Part shown: positions 22,700-35,138 of the stretch, piece after piece
How positions within the stretch are numbered: position 1 is the first letter of the stretch
Layout: every line of letters begins with the position of its first letter
The notes under the pieces: generated by a model
Told to the model about the DNA's origin: nothing
Seen by the model: only the letters and a program-made list of their open reading frames with translations
Database searches by the model: none
Source of the DNA: Geosiphon pyriformis
Lineage: Eukaryota > Glomeromycota > Glomeromycetes > Archaeosporales > Geosiphonaceae
Assembly: GCA_016748015.1 (NCBI GenBank)
Contig: JAAOMT010000129.1
Span: 545,280-609,279, forward strand
Direction of reading: 5' to 3'
DNA: 64,000 bases
Made by a program: the position numbers and the translations under genes

Positions 22700-24208
22700 A
22701 GCTCCTTTATGGTGTTGAATATCATAGTCAAATTCATCCAAGTGGAGTATCCAGCAGGCTATCCATTTATGTTCTAGCCTTTTCTTGTTGCACAGCCAAA
22801 CCAAAGCTTGGTGATCTGTTATTACCAAAAACTTTACACCAAGAAGATATTTATCTCAGTAGCTGGTAGTTCAAACTACTGCTAAGCATTCCTGCTCAGT
22901 AATTGAATAGTTCTTTTCTGCTGATGTAAGGGTTCTACTGGCATAAGCTATTGCATGTTCTCTGCCACCTTTATCTTTTTGTGAGAGAACAGCACTAAGT
23001 TCATAGCCAGATGTATTAGTGTAAAGGATGAAAGATTAATCCAAATCAGATTGTTTGAGAATAAGTTCTGTAACCAATTTTTCTTTGAGGGTTTTAAATG
23101 CTTTCTGTTAATGTGTGCTTCAATGGTAGTTGACATTTTTCCTGAGTAGCTGATTGAGTGGAGAGGCAATTTTGGAGAAATTCTTAACAAATTTGCGATA
23201 ATAGAAGACCAAACTAAGAAAAAAACATAACTTATGAACATTCATTAGTTGTCTTATGTTCTGAACTTTTTTCACTTTGGCTGGATCAGGGAAGATTTCA
23301 TCTTTTATAATAAGATGGCCAAGGAATTGGGTGGATTGTCTTCCAAAAAAGGATTTGATTGGGTTGATCTTGAGACCTGCATTTCTAAGAAGATCAAAAA
23401 TCTTTTGCAAATATTCAAAATGTTCATCCCAGGTTTTTGAGTACACCATTATATCGTCCAGATAGACCAGAATAAAGTTTTCTTTCACTGATTCAAATAC
23501 TTTATCCATTAAGTGTTGAAAAGTGGGAGGAGTATTAGTGAGACCAAAAAGCATGACTGTGAATTCATAGGTGCCATACTTGGTGATAAAGGCAGTTTTC
23601 TTTCAGCTTTCTGGATTCATCTCTACTTGTCAGAATCCAGCAGTTAGATCAATAGTTGAAAAGAAAGCAGCATCTTTGAATTGGTCCAGCATTGCATCAA
23701 TCTTGGGAAGTGGGTACATGTCTCTTTCAGTGATGGCATTTAATTGGTGGTAGTCAACATAGAAGCATAGGATTCCATCTTTCTTGGATACCACTACAAC
23801 TAGGAAAGCCCATTCACTCTTGGTCTTTTGTATGAATCTAAGATCTTTCATTTGTTTTATTTCTTTCTTAATGAACTAATCATTGTGGTGATTGGATTGA
23901 TATAGCTTTAGATAGATGGAGCGAGTTTTTCTGGTGATGATGATGTATTGTATCACATGAGTTTGTCCAGGAATATCACCTTTTTTTGAGATAACTGGGC
24001 TGTTTCTAGCCAGCAAATTTTCAATGTCTATTTTTCTTTCTTCTGAAAAGGGTTCTCTTTGTTCTACAATTAGTGATTGGATCTCAGATGGTTCATTTTC
24101 AAAGGACTTTTGGACTTCTTTCAATTCTTCTCTAGGTATTAAACTGATTGGTTTCCAATCTTTGTAATAGATCAGGCATGATTTGCATTCATCACTTGAA
24201 GAATACAA
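22700..24208 (-). pseudogene. Element 1 reverse transcriptase and RNase H (broken)
   Basis: Pieces 24208-23876, 23851-23630 and 23554-23120 cover the RT. Visible motifs are FYVDYHQLN, FFSTIDLTAGF (motif A Asp), MLFGLTNTPPTFQ, VYLDDIMVYS (catalytic YxDD intact) and FLGHLIIKD. RNase H follows to about 22700, where a TNTSGYELSAVLSQ segment has Asn in place of the first catalytic Asp, and AYASRTLTSAEKN is recognisable. Upstream of the RT at about 24170-24240 is a short Cys-rich patch (CWC, then ECKSC) that may bind zinc. Several stops split the frame. Confidence 0.88.
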
Positions 24209-24523
24209 AGGTTTATTGCACCAGCACTAGGCACAAGAGCCATGCCACCAATAACTGTATTTGGCTTTCTTGTCAGGCTTTTGGTCAAAGGTTCTTCTTA
24301 GAATATCATAGTAGAGCCAGCAGATCAGCTTGCTGTTTACAATGATTTTCTCTCTATCAGCTTTAACATTGTCTAGTGGCTTGCCATTGCTGGTGAAGGT
24401 AGTATAGGCGAGTTCAGCAGTTTTTTCTTGTTCTTCTTGTTCATCTTCTTTATCACTCTCTTTATCATCTGATTTCTCTGATTGCTCATCTTCTTGATTT
24501 TGTTTGGTTGCTGGAGGAGTTGT

Positions 24524-24871
24524 TCAATGGCAATATTTAATCACAATGGGTTTTTCACCACATCTTATAATTAGCTTACAAAGTTTATAGTTGAGTAAGG
24601 CTTTTGCTTTCTTAAGCCACTTATTGCCAACAATGATGGTGTATTCTTTAGCTTCAGAAACTTCCATGTCAGTTTCAATACTGATGCTATTGATGTGAAC
24701 AGGAATAGCTTTGGCAATGCCCAGATTTTTCTTCTTGTCACCATGTACATTGGTTATTAGTCGAGTGGAAGGCTCATCAATTTTTTTGCCAATTACTTCA
24801 AGAAAGTGTTTGGCAATTACACTAACAGATGATCCACTGTTTAGGATCAAGTCAATGAAGTAACCAGCCAC
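24524..24871 (-). pseudogene. Element 1 retropepsin-like aspartic protease
   Basis: A 115-codon piece with the retropepsin layout: FIDLILNSGSSVSVIAKHFL, then a central AIPVHINSI strand and IIVGNKWLKKAKALLNY. The catalytic triad reads Asn-Ser-Gly instead of Asp-Ser/Thr-Gly, a GAT/GAC-to-AAT/AAC type change that should inactivate it. It lies between the gag zinc knuckle and the Cys-rich/RT region, as expected. Confidence 0.85.
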
Positions 24872-24885
24872 TTGTGCTTTGCAAA

Positions 24886-26916
24886 TTAGAGAAGTAACAT
24901 TGCTGTTGTCAGCAAGTCCAGCTTGGTGAGGGTGTTTATTGGTCTTTGGTGTTTTTTTTTGGGGATTAAAGATTTGTGGAGATCTTTTCTGAACTGTGAA
25001 TGGGTTATTAACTGGCCAAAGATAATGTGTGCTGGGGTTTCCATGAGATTTTTGACAACAGAATAGGGTCCAGATTTTTGTACAATTTCTGGGGGTTCCA
25101 ACTTTGGAAGATTCTTAAAAACTTTGGCTTTTGGTGGCTTATTGTTATCAGCAGTAGAAGTTAAGGCTTTGTTGGGATCTAGAACGAAATCAACCTTGGC
25201 TTTCTTCTTTTTTCTGGTTGATTCAGAAGTGTTGATTGCTAATTCATTCATGTCATGGTTATCATTAGTTAAGTTAAAAGCAAAAAAGAGGTTTTTTTTT
25301 GGTTGGCTTGCACTCTCACCTTTTGGAAGTGCATCTACCAGTTTAAAGACTGATAGACTGTGGCTTCAACTAGAGGATCCTCTCCAAAGAAATTGATGTT
25401 GGCATGGTTGGATCTTTGATTAAGAGCATTATTGTTGATGGGTCTATTGTTTTGATTGTCATTATTTCTGGGGACTGGGGAAGGTAAAGGAGGATTGTTG
25501 CAATCTCTTGAGAAATGTCCAGTTAATCTACATCTATAACATACAGAAAGACCACAATTTTGCTGTTTTTGGTAAGGGGTTTGCTGGGGTTGATTAAAAT
25601 GTGGTTTATATCTGGGTCTTTGTGGTTATTGGTTATCTCTAACTGCTTGTGCCAAAGGTTCTAATAACCGGACAAGATTGGCTGTGAGTTTATCAATTAA
25701 TTGTTTATTTGGATCTTGAGTTTGGACAGCAAAAGAGGCAGCAGCCATTTAAGGGGCAGAAGCCATGACAGGAGCAGAAGCAAAAACTGGAAGTGTGGAT
25801 CCCAAATGCATCTTTTGGTTATCTTCAATTCTTTGTGCCAGTTCAATAGCCATATCCATTGTTGGGTTGTTTTTTAAAGCCAAGAGAGGCCAAAGAGCAT
25901 ATGATAGATTAGTTTTTAATCCTTTTGTAAAGGAATATATTTTCTGCTCTTCTGTCTAATTTCTATTAGAGTCTATTCGTTTAATGAGTTTTCTTATTGC
26001 TTTGGCATATTCTGTCACAACCTCACCAGGGTTTTGAGTTCTTCTTTCTAATTCTATATGCCATTTGGATATTAAGATGGAAGTTCTAAATTTCAATTCA
26101 AACCAGGTAGTGAAAAAGATGTTGTCTTTTTCAGCATTTGCTGGTGTCTATCTAATAATTTGTTGTTGAGCATTGGCATTGGTTTCTTGTAAAAACCAAG
26201 TAGCAGAAGAGCCTTGAAGGTAGCCACCAACAATTTGGAACTTGTATTCATTATTATATTGGTTTGCTGTGGCTGTTCTCTCAAAATCATCCAGCCATTC
26301 AATTAGATCTTATGCATTGTCTCTGAATAATGGTAATGGGGTGTTGTTTCTTTGCCCTAGAGCAGTCTGTATACCTTGGAGAATGATCAAAATGTTTTGT
26401 TGCAGAGGGTCTTGAGCCATTGGTTCAGATGTAACTGTTTGTGTTAAGTGTTCTGATTCACTTGAAAAGAGATCAAAAACAGAAGTGGTTTGATAGCTTT
26501 CTTTTTCTGTTTCAAAAGAAGTTTCAGTTGCTTAATGGACAGCAATCCAAATATGGATTTGATGATTCAGATATTCGAAATTAGGGGGCTGTTGTTCAAA
26601 GGTTGTAGAATATAAGAGCTGATTGATACTGTTGTTTCTTTTTTCAAAGTTGTCTTTAAAATAAGCTTGGTCAAAGTAATAGGTTGTATAAGCTGTGTAG
26701 GTTTCAGCTGAATGCTTGTTCAGGAACCAGTTCCAAAAGTCTTAGAATTGTCTGCTGGATTGTTTTTCAATGGGGAAGCAAATCAAGCAGGAAGGCAAGG
26801 GATTGAGTTCAATAAAGTCTAGATTGTTTTTGTTATGTGCTTCAAAGTGTTTTTTTGATTGTTGTGACAGATATGAATAATCACCCATACAATAGAAAAC
26901 AAAGTAGATTTTGACA
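24886..26916 (-). pseudogene. Element 1 gag with CCHC zinc knuckle (broken)
   Basis: At 25500-25560 the minus strand encodes a perfect CCHC knuckle, CYRCRLTGHFSRDC, which binds RNA in gag nucleocapsid. Upstream pieces toward 26900 include capsid-like frames (for example 26302-26093 with ERTATANQYNNE-like context and YLQGSSATWF). Downstream, 25251-24886 is a linker toward the protease, with PAHIIFGQLITHSQFRKDL. Multiple stops interrupt the frame. Confidence 0.75.
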
Positions 26917-26934
26917 ACCTCACAGGGAGCACCA
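26917..26934 (-). other. Primer-binding site of element 1
   Basis: Read on the minus strand, TGGTGCTCCCTGTGAGGT starts 6 bp inside the 5' LTR. It begins with TGG, complementary to a tRNA 3' CCA end. The identical 18-mer follows the 5' LTR of element 2. The tRNA species was not identified. Confidence 0.85.
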
Positions 26935-26940
26935 CTTTTA

Positions 26941-27587
26941 TGTTACAGGTTGGAGTAACAAGCTAACGGATAGCAAGGGAGAACAGGATTGTAGGGTAAT
27001 AGAAATAATCAAAGAGAATTTAACTTCAATAAGCAAATTGAATGAGTATGAATTCAATGTGCGAAATCAGTCTCATAAAATATCTCAGTTGCTATTCTTT
27101 TCAAAAAGTAACAAGGGAATCTGAAGGTAGAGAGATAGTCTGTACTGTCAACAATTGATAACTACTGGTATAATTCTATGTCTCACATCAGCACTCTTAG
27201 AATTCAATATCAGATATCAACTTGTGCTCTTCAGTCACATTTATTCAAATAATCTTTAAATACTGCAATTACACATTTCAGAAAAGTGCCAACAAGTAAT
27301 CTTTTATTCAAAAGATGTTCAGATACTTGAAGGTAGAGAAAAGGAAATTAGCAATAAGAGAATGTTTGAGATAGAAGTTTGTTATTTTATTTCTTTGATT
27401 GTCTTGATTCCTTCATTGATATTTTTTTACAGCTAAGAAACTCATCACTTATATATCTATTAAAAGTGGTCAATGACCAGATTAATGATCAGGTCAATGA
27501 TCACTATTTAAAAATAGGGTGGCTAATTATATAACATCAGCTAATATATGTAATAACTAATAAAAACTATGAGTTTCAACCATAACA
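26941..27587 (-). repeat. 5' LTR of element 1 (647 bp)
   Basis: Pairs with 19891-20624; it ends CCTGTAACA on the minus strand just before the PBS. It is 87 bp shorter because of a contracted GATCA array. It also differs by scattered substitutions, so insertion is not recent. Confidence 0.92.
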
Positions 27588-27591
27588 ATAT

Positions 27592-29722
27592 AATGTTTTT
27601 GTTAAAATTTTTATTAGTAATTACTGCTATGTTAGTTTTTCAAAAAGAATTTCTGTTGTATTTTTACACTTTTAATTATGTCTTTTCTTGAGACTTATAT
27701 AAAAATACTTTTTTTATCTTATACTAATATTAGACATCTGTATTTCTTTACTTGTAGTAAAATAGTATTCTATTTCTAATAAATTCAAAGAAAATTAAAA
27801 TAAAAAATAAAATTCAACAAAATTAGTATTTGTAAAATAATTTTAATTAGAAATTATTTTCCAAAAATATAGAGAACTTATTCTGGTTTTTTAAGTTAAC
27901 TGTTAATTTTGACCAAGATATTATTATGAATAGTTTTTAGATAATTTTATGTAGTTAATATTCTTTTAATGTATTTTTAATTCTGTTAAGCTTGAGTCTT
28001 ATTTATGTTTTTATTAGTGTATTAAATGTTTTTACTATTGTTTTTATTAATAAAAAAGTAATAATAGAAGAGAATAGTGGCTTTTTTGATTATTTGTAAA
28101 AAACCAAATTATAAAAATAAAAGATTTTCAATTTTACTGATCTTAATGAAAGACATACTTTTTAGCTTTTCTTAGAATTATAATTTAATTCCTTCATTTT
28201 TTCTTTGTTTTTATTTTGTTTTATTAACTTTTTGTTCTTTATTATTTTTTTTCTTTGTCTGTTTTTTTTCTAGTTAAAAAATTATTGTATATATATATAT
28301 TTCGAGTTATATATAATTATGCTTATTTTAACTAATTAGTAAGTAATTGCTAAACTATTGGGCTTTTTATTTAATTGTAAGTGCTTTTTGGCTTACTTGT
28401 TATAATTATATTAAATTGGATATATTTGTGCACATTTTGTATACTATTATGTATACATCATGTTTTCTAATTTATTTATTGATTTGTGTTATTTATACTG
28501 TTATTTAATAATTAATTAATATATTATAATATTATTATTTTTGATTTTTGTTAATTTCTATTAGGTAATATTATTTTTTTCTTAAGATTAAGCTTTATTA
28601 AAATCAATGTGCATTTTTCTAATGACAACATCTAACATAAAGATTTATATGCTTGTTTGGATTATTTATTTTTATAAGTTTTGGAATTTGTTATTAATAA
28701 GTTTTTTAATTTTATTAAGAATAAATATGTTTATTTTGTTTATTAACAATACTTTTGAACAGTATTAAAACAGCATATAGGGTCAGTATGCTGTCTTAAA
28801 ATAGTGCTTAAAGTTGTTTTTTCCAGTTAGTTTTTCGAACTTTTGGAGTTTTGTTTTGTCAATTTTTTTACTATTTTTCTTAGTGTAAATTGTTTAAAAG
28901 TCTAATTATGTAACTATTATAAAGTATATATAATAAAAAAAAGCAATTAAGTTCGTTTTTTTTTGGGTATTGTACTTCTTAGAAGCTGAAATTTTCTATG
29001 ATTTTATTAATTAATATGGCAATGTTTTTTTGTTTTTTATAGTAAGAATTAAAATAATTTGTGCTTAGCTCATTTTCTTATATGACTGAATTTTTTTTTA
29101 TATGATATTTTAGAATTATTAAGAATAATTTTTAATGAAAAATTATTTTTTTGTAGTAGTCAAAATAAAAATTAAAAAATATTTATGACATTTTTAAATA
29201 TATTTATAATAAAATAAATAATAAATAAATACTAAAATAAATTATTTTTATATATTAAACTTGAAAAAATTTTTTAATAATTTGATGTTTCTGATTTTTT
29301 AACTATTTTTTTAATTTTTTTTTAAATATTAATGATGATAATCTAAATGTGGTTAATTAAATTAATTGTTTCTTAAGTAATGTTTAATAATTATTATTGG
29401 CTTCAAGTCTTATGAAATTTGGTTAAAAGATACAATTAGTATATGTATTTCTAATTTAAGCATTAACAAATTAAATAATTGTTGTTAATAATAAATTTTT
29501 AATTGGTTATTATGTACAACTTTCTTCAAAATTTTATTGCCTAAATGTAACTTATATGCTCTATTACTTAAAACATAATGGACATAAAAGAGTTTGTTTT
29601 ATTTGTTATTAAATTTTCTACTCTATTGTTTTTTTGTTTTTGTTCAATATAATAAAACTTTGTTTTCTATTTTATAAATAATAAATTATTCTGAGAGTTT
29701 GCTATTATGTTAAATTTTTTGT
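27592..29722. other. AT-rich desert with no gene seen
   Basis: About 2.1 kb of AT-rich DNA with T-rich tracts. No domain-bearing frame is visible on either strand. The only structured item is the hairpin listed at 28765-28799. Confidence 0.55.
28765..28799. repeat. 13-bp-stem inverted repeat
   Basis: TTAAAACAGCATA and TATGCTGTCTTAA pair with one mismatch around a 9-base loop (TAGGGTCAG). It is conspicuous because it is GC-richer than the 2 kb around it. It may be a transposon terminus or chance. Confidence 0.5.
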
Positions 29723-30557
29723 TGTTATTACTTATAGAAATTAAGAATTATAATAATAAATAAAATAGCCAATTAGAAATAGATATAATAAAAAGAGGAA
29801 TTCCAAAATTCTAGAATTTTTTTTAAGGAATTGCAGAATTTTAGAATTCCAGAATTTTTTTCAAAGAAATTGAAAAATTTCAAAAAATTTCATATAATAT
29901 AAATTATATATATATATATTAAAAGTGTTAAAAATAAAAAAATAAGAAAAATTCAGTTCAGAACACAATATTTTTTTCTTCAAAAGATAGTTTTCTATAA
30001 CTTGAAGTGAAATCACATCAATATTAATAAAATTATTCATTATTATTCAATTCATATTATTATTACTTGATTAAAAAAATATTAATTACTTCTACACTAT
30101 CAACACTTTATGTTGATAAAATTTAATACTTAACTATATTGGAATAATAGTTCTTAATTATAATTATTGATAGAATACTAATTTTTTATTTTTATTTTTT
30201 ATTTTTTTTTATTTTTTTTATTTTTTTTTGTTTTATTTTTTTGTTGTTTATTAATTATTAAAAAAACAAATATTGAGTATTTGACATTAAGGATAGCTTA
30301 ATAAAAAACCTAAAAACAAAAGTAGAAATTTAAAAATAATTTACTAGAAGAACATGCCTGTCAGAATAAATTAGCCACTATATTAAAAAAAAAATTCACA
30401 GAAAAAACCATCAATTGAATCTCTGTTTATTATACAAAAGACTTAACCAAAATTTTTAGACTTTAAAACCTTTAGAAATTACCAATATTACAAATTATTA
30501 AGCACCAAGTTACAGATTTGTTATTTGCTCTAACATCCTAAATAATAACCTGTAACA
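29723..30557 (+). repeat. Decayed solo LTR of the element-2 family
   Basis: Aligns along its whole length (835 bp) with the 877-bp LTRs at 52271 and 61538. It shares the TGTTATTACTTATAG start, the GGAATTCC-rich array (29800-29880), the CTATCAACACTTTATGTTGA block, the pyrimidine tract, the CTGTTTATTATACAAA block and the ACCTGTAACA end. Differences are mostly C-to-T or G-to-A. Flanking bases TTGT (left) and TTAT (right) could be a decayed 4-bp duplication. Confidence 0.8.
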
Positions 30558-32089
30558 TTATTAAAGTAATTTACAAACAAAATTTTTGTAAAAGAGTTGA
30601 CTTTTATAGCAAAATAACTACATCTTTTTAGTAAGCTTTTAGATAAATATTTCTTAAAAAAGAGTTAATTTTTATTGCAAAGTAACTATATTATTAACTG
30701 GTATAAAATTGGTTATTCTACTTATAAGTTCAACAGTTCAAATTATAGATGATAATTTAAAGATAAATTTAGTTATTAGAAGTTTATTAGCTTCAAATAA
30801 TTAAGAATTAACAGCAAAGCATCAATAACAATAGTCATAAAAAAAACCAAAAACCTTTAATAATAGTATATATAACAAATAGCTTTAAAAATATTATGTA
30901 TAAATTACTAGATATTATTACACATTATTTTTCTTAAATATAAACAAAAAGTATCAAACCAAAATAAGAAGTAATATTAGCCAGTTTATTAGTTTTCTTA
31001 TTATCTAAAATATATAAATAGTTTTTAATTTTAGATCAAAAAATAATAAAATTTTTATACTTAATATAATTTATAATATTATGTCTTTTAAATCAGCATC
31101 AGAAAGAATTAAAAACCACTAATTAATAATTATACAACATAATAAAAGATAATATCATACAAATAATTAAATATCAAAATAAATTAATATAAAACTGGAT
31201 TCTTAGAATCAAGTTTTTTTTAATAATAAAAACTTTCTTAATTAAAAATTAACTTTTTTTTAATATAAAGCTGTTTAATAAAAACAATACCAAATTTTCT
31301 AAATAAATAAAAAACAGAATAGAAAATTGACTTTTTTAAAACAAAAAACATTAAAGTGCAATCAAAAAGACAAAATACAAAAAACAAATTATTAACAAAA
31401 AAAATATTATATTCTAAAAAAATCTTTACAACATTAGCCAAAAAATTATTTATTAAACTAATTTTTAACTTTATAAGCTATTGTAGTAAATAATTAAAAA
31501 ACCAATATAATACTTGTAAATTCAAATATTTATAATTAAATAAATAATTAAAAATGCTATTAGTATTAGAAAAATACAATATTATAGCCACTTTATTTTC
31601 AGCTTGTACTTGTTTAAATGTTTTTAAATTATATAAAAACAGATAATAAATAGTCTTACCAGAAAAATTTCTTGGCAAACCAGCTTTTATCTTTAAACTT
31701 TTTTTAATTAATATATCTTAATTGTTATATATACTTTTAAAAACAAAATTAAACTAGATTTTATAATTAATAATAAGCTATAACACAACTAAAACTAAGT
31801 AAAAAAATTGCTTGTTTGAAATAATTTTCTTTTAAACCAAATTAGCAAAAAATTTTACATTAAAATATATTTTTGTTAAACTAAATTTGAACAAATTTTT
31901 TAAAGACAAAAAAAATTTCAAGTATTTATAAAATTCACTTTTTCTTGCAATAAAAATTGGCAAGCTATTTATTAATAATAAAGTATTTCTAATTTTCTGA
32001 TTAATAAAAATGGTTATTGTTTTTATATTGTTAATTAAAATGTTATTAATATTAAAAAATTTACTAGTACTATTTAGTTTATGTTACTA
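30558..32089. other. AT-rich region with partial R1 copy E
   Basis: About 30568-30880 matches the inner half of R1 (paired AAAGAGTTAATTTTTAT and CAAAATAACTAC phrases). The rest up to 32089 contains two short minus-strand frames, 31238-31441 and 31478-31678, rich in Phe, Leu and Asn. They have no recognisable domain and are probably transposon relics. Confidence 0.45.
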
Positions 32090-33066
32090 CTAACTAAAAT
32101 TTAAAATATTAATTAGCATAAAATTATTTCTATAATTTTTATTATTAACTAGTATATATTATTGTTTTAATTTATTACTTATTATCTTATCAAATTATCT
32201 AAATTATTATTCAATTAATAACTTAATTTGTACAAAACACAAATTTAATCAAATTATAATAATTAAATTATATAATATATTAAACTATATAATATTTAAA
32301 ATTTGCCAAAATATTTAGTAATTTGATAAAATATTTAACAGTTTACTAAAATAATTTATAGTTTGTAAAAATAACTTGTAGTTTGACAAAATATATCTTT
32401 AGTTTGCCAAAATATTAAAAAAAAAAGTGTTAGATTATAAAATATATATTGTATAAATAATGAGTTTTTTTTTAAAAAAAAATATATCTTAGTAAAAATT
32501 AATCTTTTATTAAATATCTTCTTTACAAATTAATTTAAATAAAACTTATTTGAAAAACATAAATATTTTAATTATTTTTGTTTTGAAATTAACCATTTTA
32601 TATTAATATTTTAAAATTGATTAATTATTAATTTTTGTAATTGTTAGTAACTTTCAAGTCTGTATCCAAAACAATTTTCTTAACATATTTCTTATTTTTT
32701 TTCTTTTAATTATTTTTTTTGTTATTTTTCTTTTATATTATTGAGTAGTTTACAGTCAAAATTTTTTGTAGAAAAGTTAATTTTTACAGCAAAATAACTA
32801 TACATATTATTAAAGAGCTTACAAATAAATTTTTTTTGTAAAAAAGTTAACTTTTATTATAAAATAACTACATAAGTAATTGACATAAAATTGGTCATTT
32901 TATAATAAACATAATAGTATATATAATCTAAAATATAAAAAGATATTTTAAAAAAAAAATTAACTTATTAAAAATTTATTGACTTCTATTAACAACAGAA
33001 TTAACAACAAAAGTAGTATTAACAACATTAAAAAAAAGGCAAAAAAAATATTTAATAACAATGCTA
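32090..33066 (+). repeat. Dispersed repeat R1, copy B
   Basis: Left inverted arm of the 4.0-kb unit. It contains the repeated TTTGCCAAAATATTTAG-like phrases at 32300-32420 and the paired AAAAAGTTAACTTTTAT / CAAAATAACTA phrases at 32770-32870. Confidence 0.75.
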
Positions 33067-35138
33067 AATAACAATCTAATTATTATTTACCTAAATTGTA
33101 TTATTAATAAAAGCACTAATCATAAATAAAAAGTTAATTTAGTTTAGCTTTTAACTTTGTTAGTTTGGCAAGAAACTTAGTGTCAATATAATATTTATAC
33201 AAATTTTTATATTATTTTACTTTATACTAAAGTAGATTATAAAAAATTCTCTAGAACAATTAAAAGAAAATTTTATTTTAATCTAAATTATTATGCACTC
33301 AATATTTATTAGTCAGTCCAAAATCTGTTATAATCTAAATAATTCTGTTATTGTAAATATTACTAAAAAATCTTATAAAATACTTACACATTTTTACTTA
33401 AACTAAATTATTTCTTAAATAATACTAATTAACAAAGTTATAAGTTTTCTGTATATTTTATAAAATCAAAATTTATAATCTTTTTTTAATATATTTTTTA
33501 TCATTAAGTTTACTGTAAAAATCAAAGATTAAGTATTAGTGTTTTTTAAAACAGAAAAATTGTCATTATAAAAAACATTATATTTATTATAAATTAAAAA
33601 AATTCTATTTGAAAAAGAATTTTTTAACCAGTTTTAATTAATATAATAGGTTTAGTATTAGTTAAAACTCTTTTTTACTTATATAATTTAAAAATTATTG
33701 ATATTTAAGATTTTTTTTAAAGTTAAAAAATTATTTATATATTAAACAAACTAACAGCTTTTTTATTAGACAAATTTTTAATTATATTTAACATTTCAAT
33801 ATACTTAATAACATTTATAACAATAAAAAAAACATTATTATTAATATAAGCTAAAAGTATATATTAATAATATTACAAACTAAAAACATTATTTAACAAT
33901 AATTTTTTTATTGTTTAGCTTTTTATTATTTTATCAATTTTTATTTTAACATTATTAAAATCCAGAACCAGCTTTTTCTTAACAACTAGATAATTCAAAA
34001 GTATTTTTTAAAATAATACTTTAAAATACTTTTGATAATATAGTTTTTATTAACAGCAAAGCTTTCTATTTATTTAATAATAATAAATTTAATTTTTAAT
34101 TCCTTAGTTCTAAAAAACTTAACAAGTTTAAAAATGTAATAAACTTTTTTTTCCAAATAAAATAAATTTTATTTTATTAAAATTAGCACCAAAATTTAAC
34201 AATACTTAAATATTTAAAATATTATAATTGTTTATAAATATCTAACAATTCATAAGAGAAACAAATTTATTATTAAGCTCTATTTACAAAAATTTGACAA
34301 TTTTAAATATTAAAATTTCTAACTTATAAAACCTAAAAGAGTTTTTGGTAAAAACAACATCAAATTTTTTGAACTATTTTTTGTAAACATCTTATTAATC
34401 ATAAAACAGACTATTTTTTGAATAATAATTTATATTTCATTTAGATTTAAAGCCTTTTTAAAAATATTGAACTTCTTGGAACACATAGTTATATTAGCTA
34501 ATATAATATTGTTAGATTGGTTTTATTTAACATTATTAATATTTATAAAATTAAATTTTTAACAATTTTTATTAGCTTATTTGTAAAATAAAATTTAATT
34601 GTATATTTAACAATTCTACTAAACTTACAAAAACAAAAACAGTTTAATAATTAGTATTAAAATATTTCTCAACATTCAAAATTTTATGGTCTATTATTAT
34701 ATTAACTAGACTTAAAGAAATAAATACATAATTAATTTTTACATATTTGAAATTTTTTTATATAAGAGTCTTAATTATTAAACTTTTTATTAAAAAATTT
34801 ACCAAATTCAAATCAAAATATTTTTTAAAATTAGCACATTTATAAGATTTGTTTTTATTAAAGTCACTATATATGATCACAAAAAATGATTTATTAATAG
34901 CTTTTATAATTAAAAAATTAATTTTATTAGCTTAAATAATATATATTATTAAAATAATACCAGTATATAGTTTCAAAATTAATACAAAATACTTATTTTT
35001 AAAAGATAACTTAATAGATAAAAGCTAATTAGCAATCTTAAAAATTTTGTATAAATATTTTTGATTAAAGCATTGTTCATAATAACTATAATACCAAAAT
35101 CCAAATATTTAAAGTTCAAATTGGAAGTAAAAACTTGA
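33067..35138. other. Interior between the R1 inverted arms
   Basis: About 2.07 kb, extremely AT-rich, with stops in all frames. If the unit is a DNA transposon this should hold the transposase remains, but I could not identify any motif. Confidence 0.4.

Larger units (their letters stand above)
19891..27587 (-). mobile_element. Ty3/gypsy LTR retrotransposon, element 1
   Basis: A complete 7.7-kb element on the minus strand. The LTRs are 19891-20624 and 26941-27587, with TG...CA ends and terminal TGTTATGG/CCATAACA. The bases just outside are ATAT at 19887-19890 and ATAT at 27588-27591, a likely 4-bp target duplication. In minus-strand order it holds a PBS, gag with CCHC knuckle, protease, a Cys-rich segment, RT, RNase H, integrase, a pol C-terminal extension and a PPT. 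RT before integrase defines Ty3/gypsy order. Many stops and lost catalytic residues make it defective. Composition is richer in G+C than the surrounding relic DNA, so it is younger than its flanks. Confidence 0.93.
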
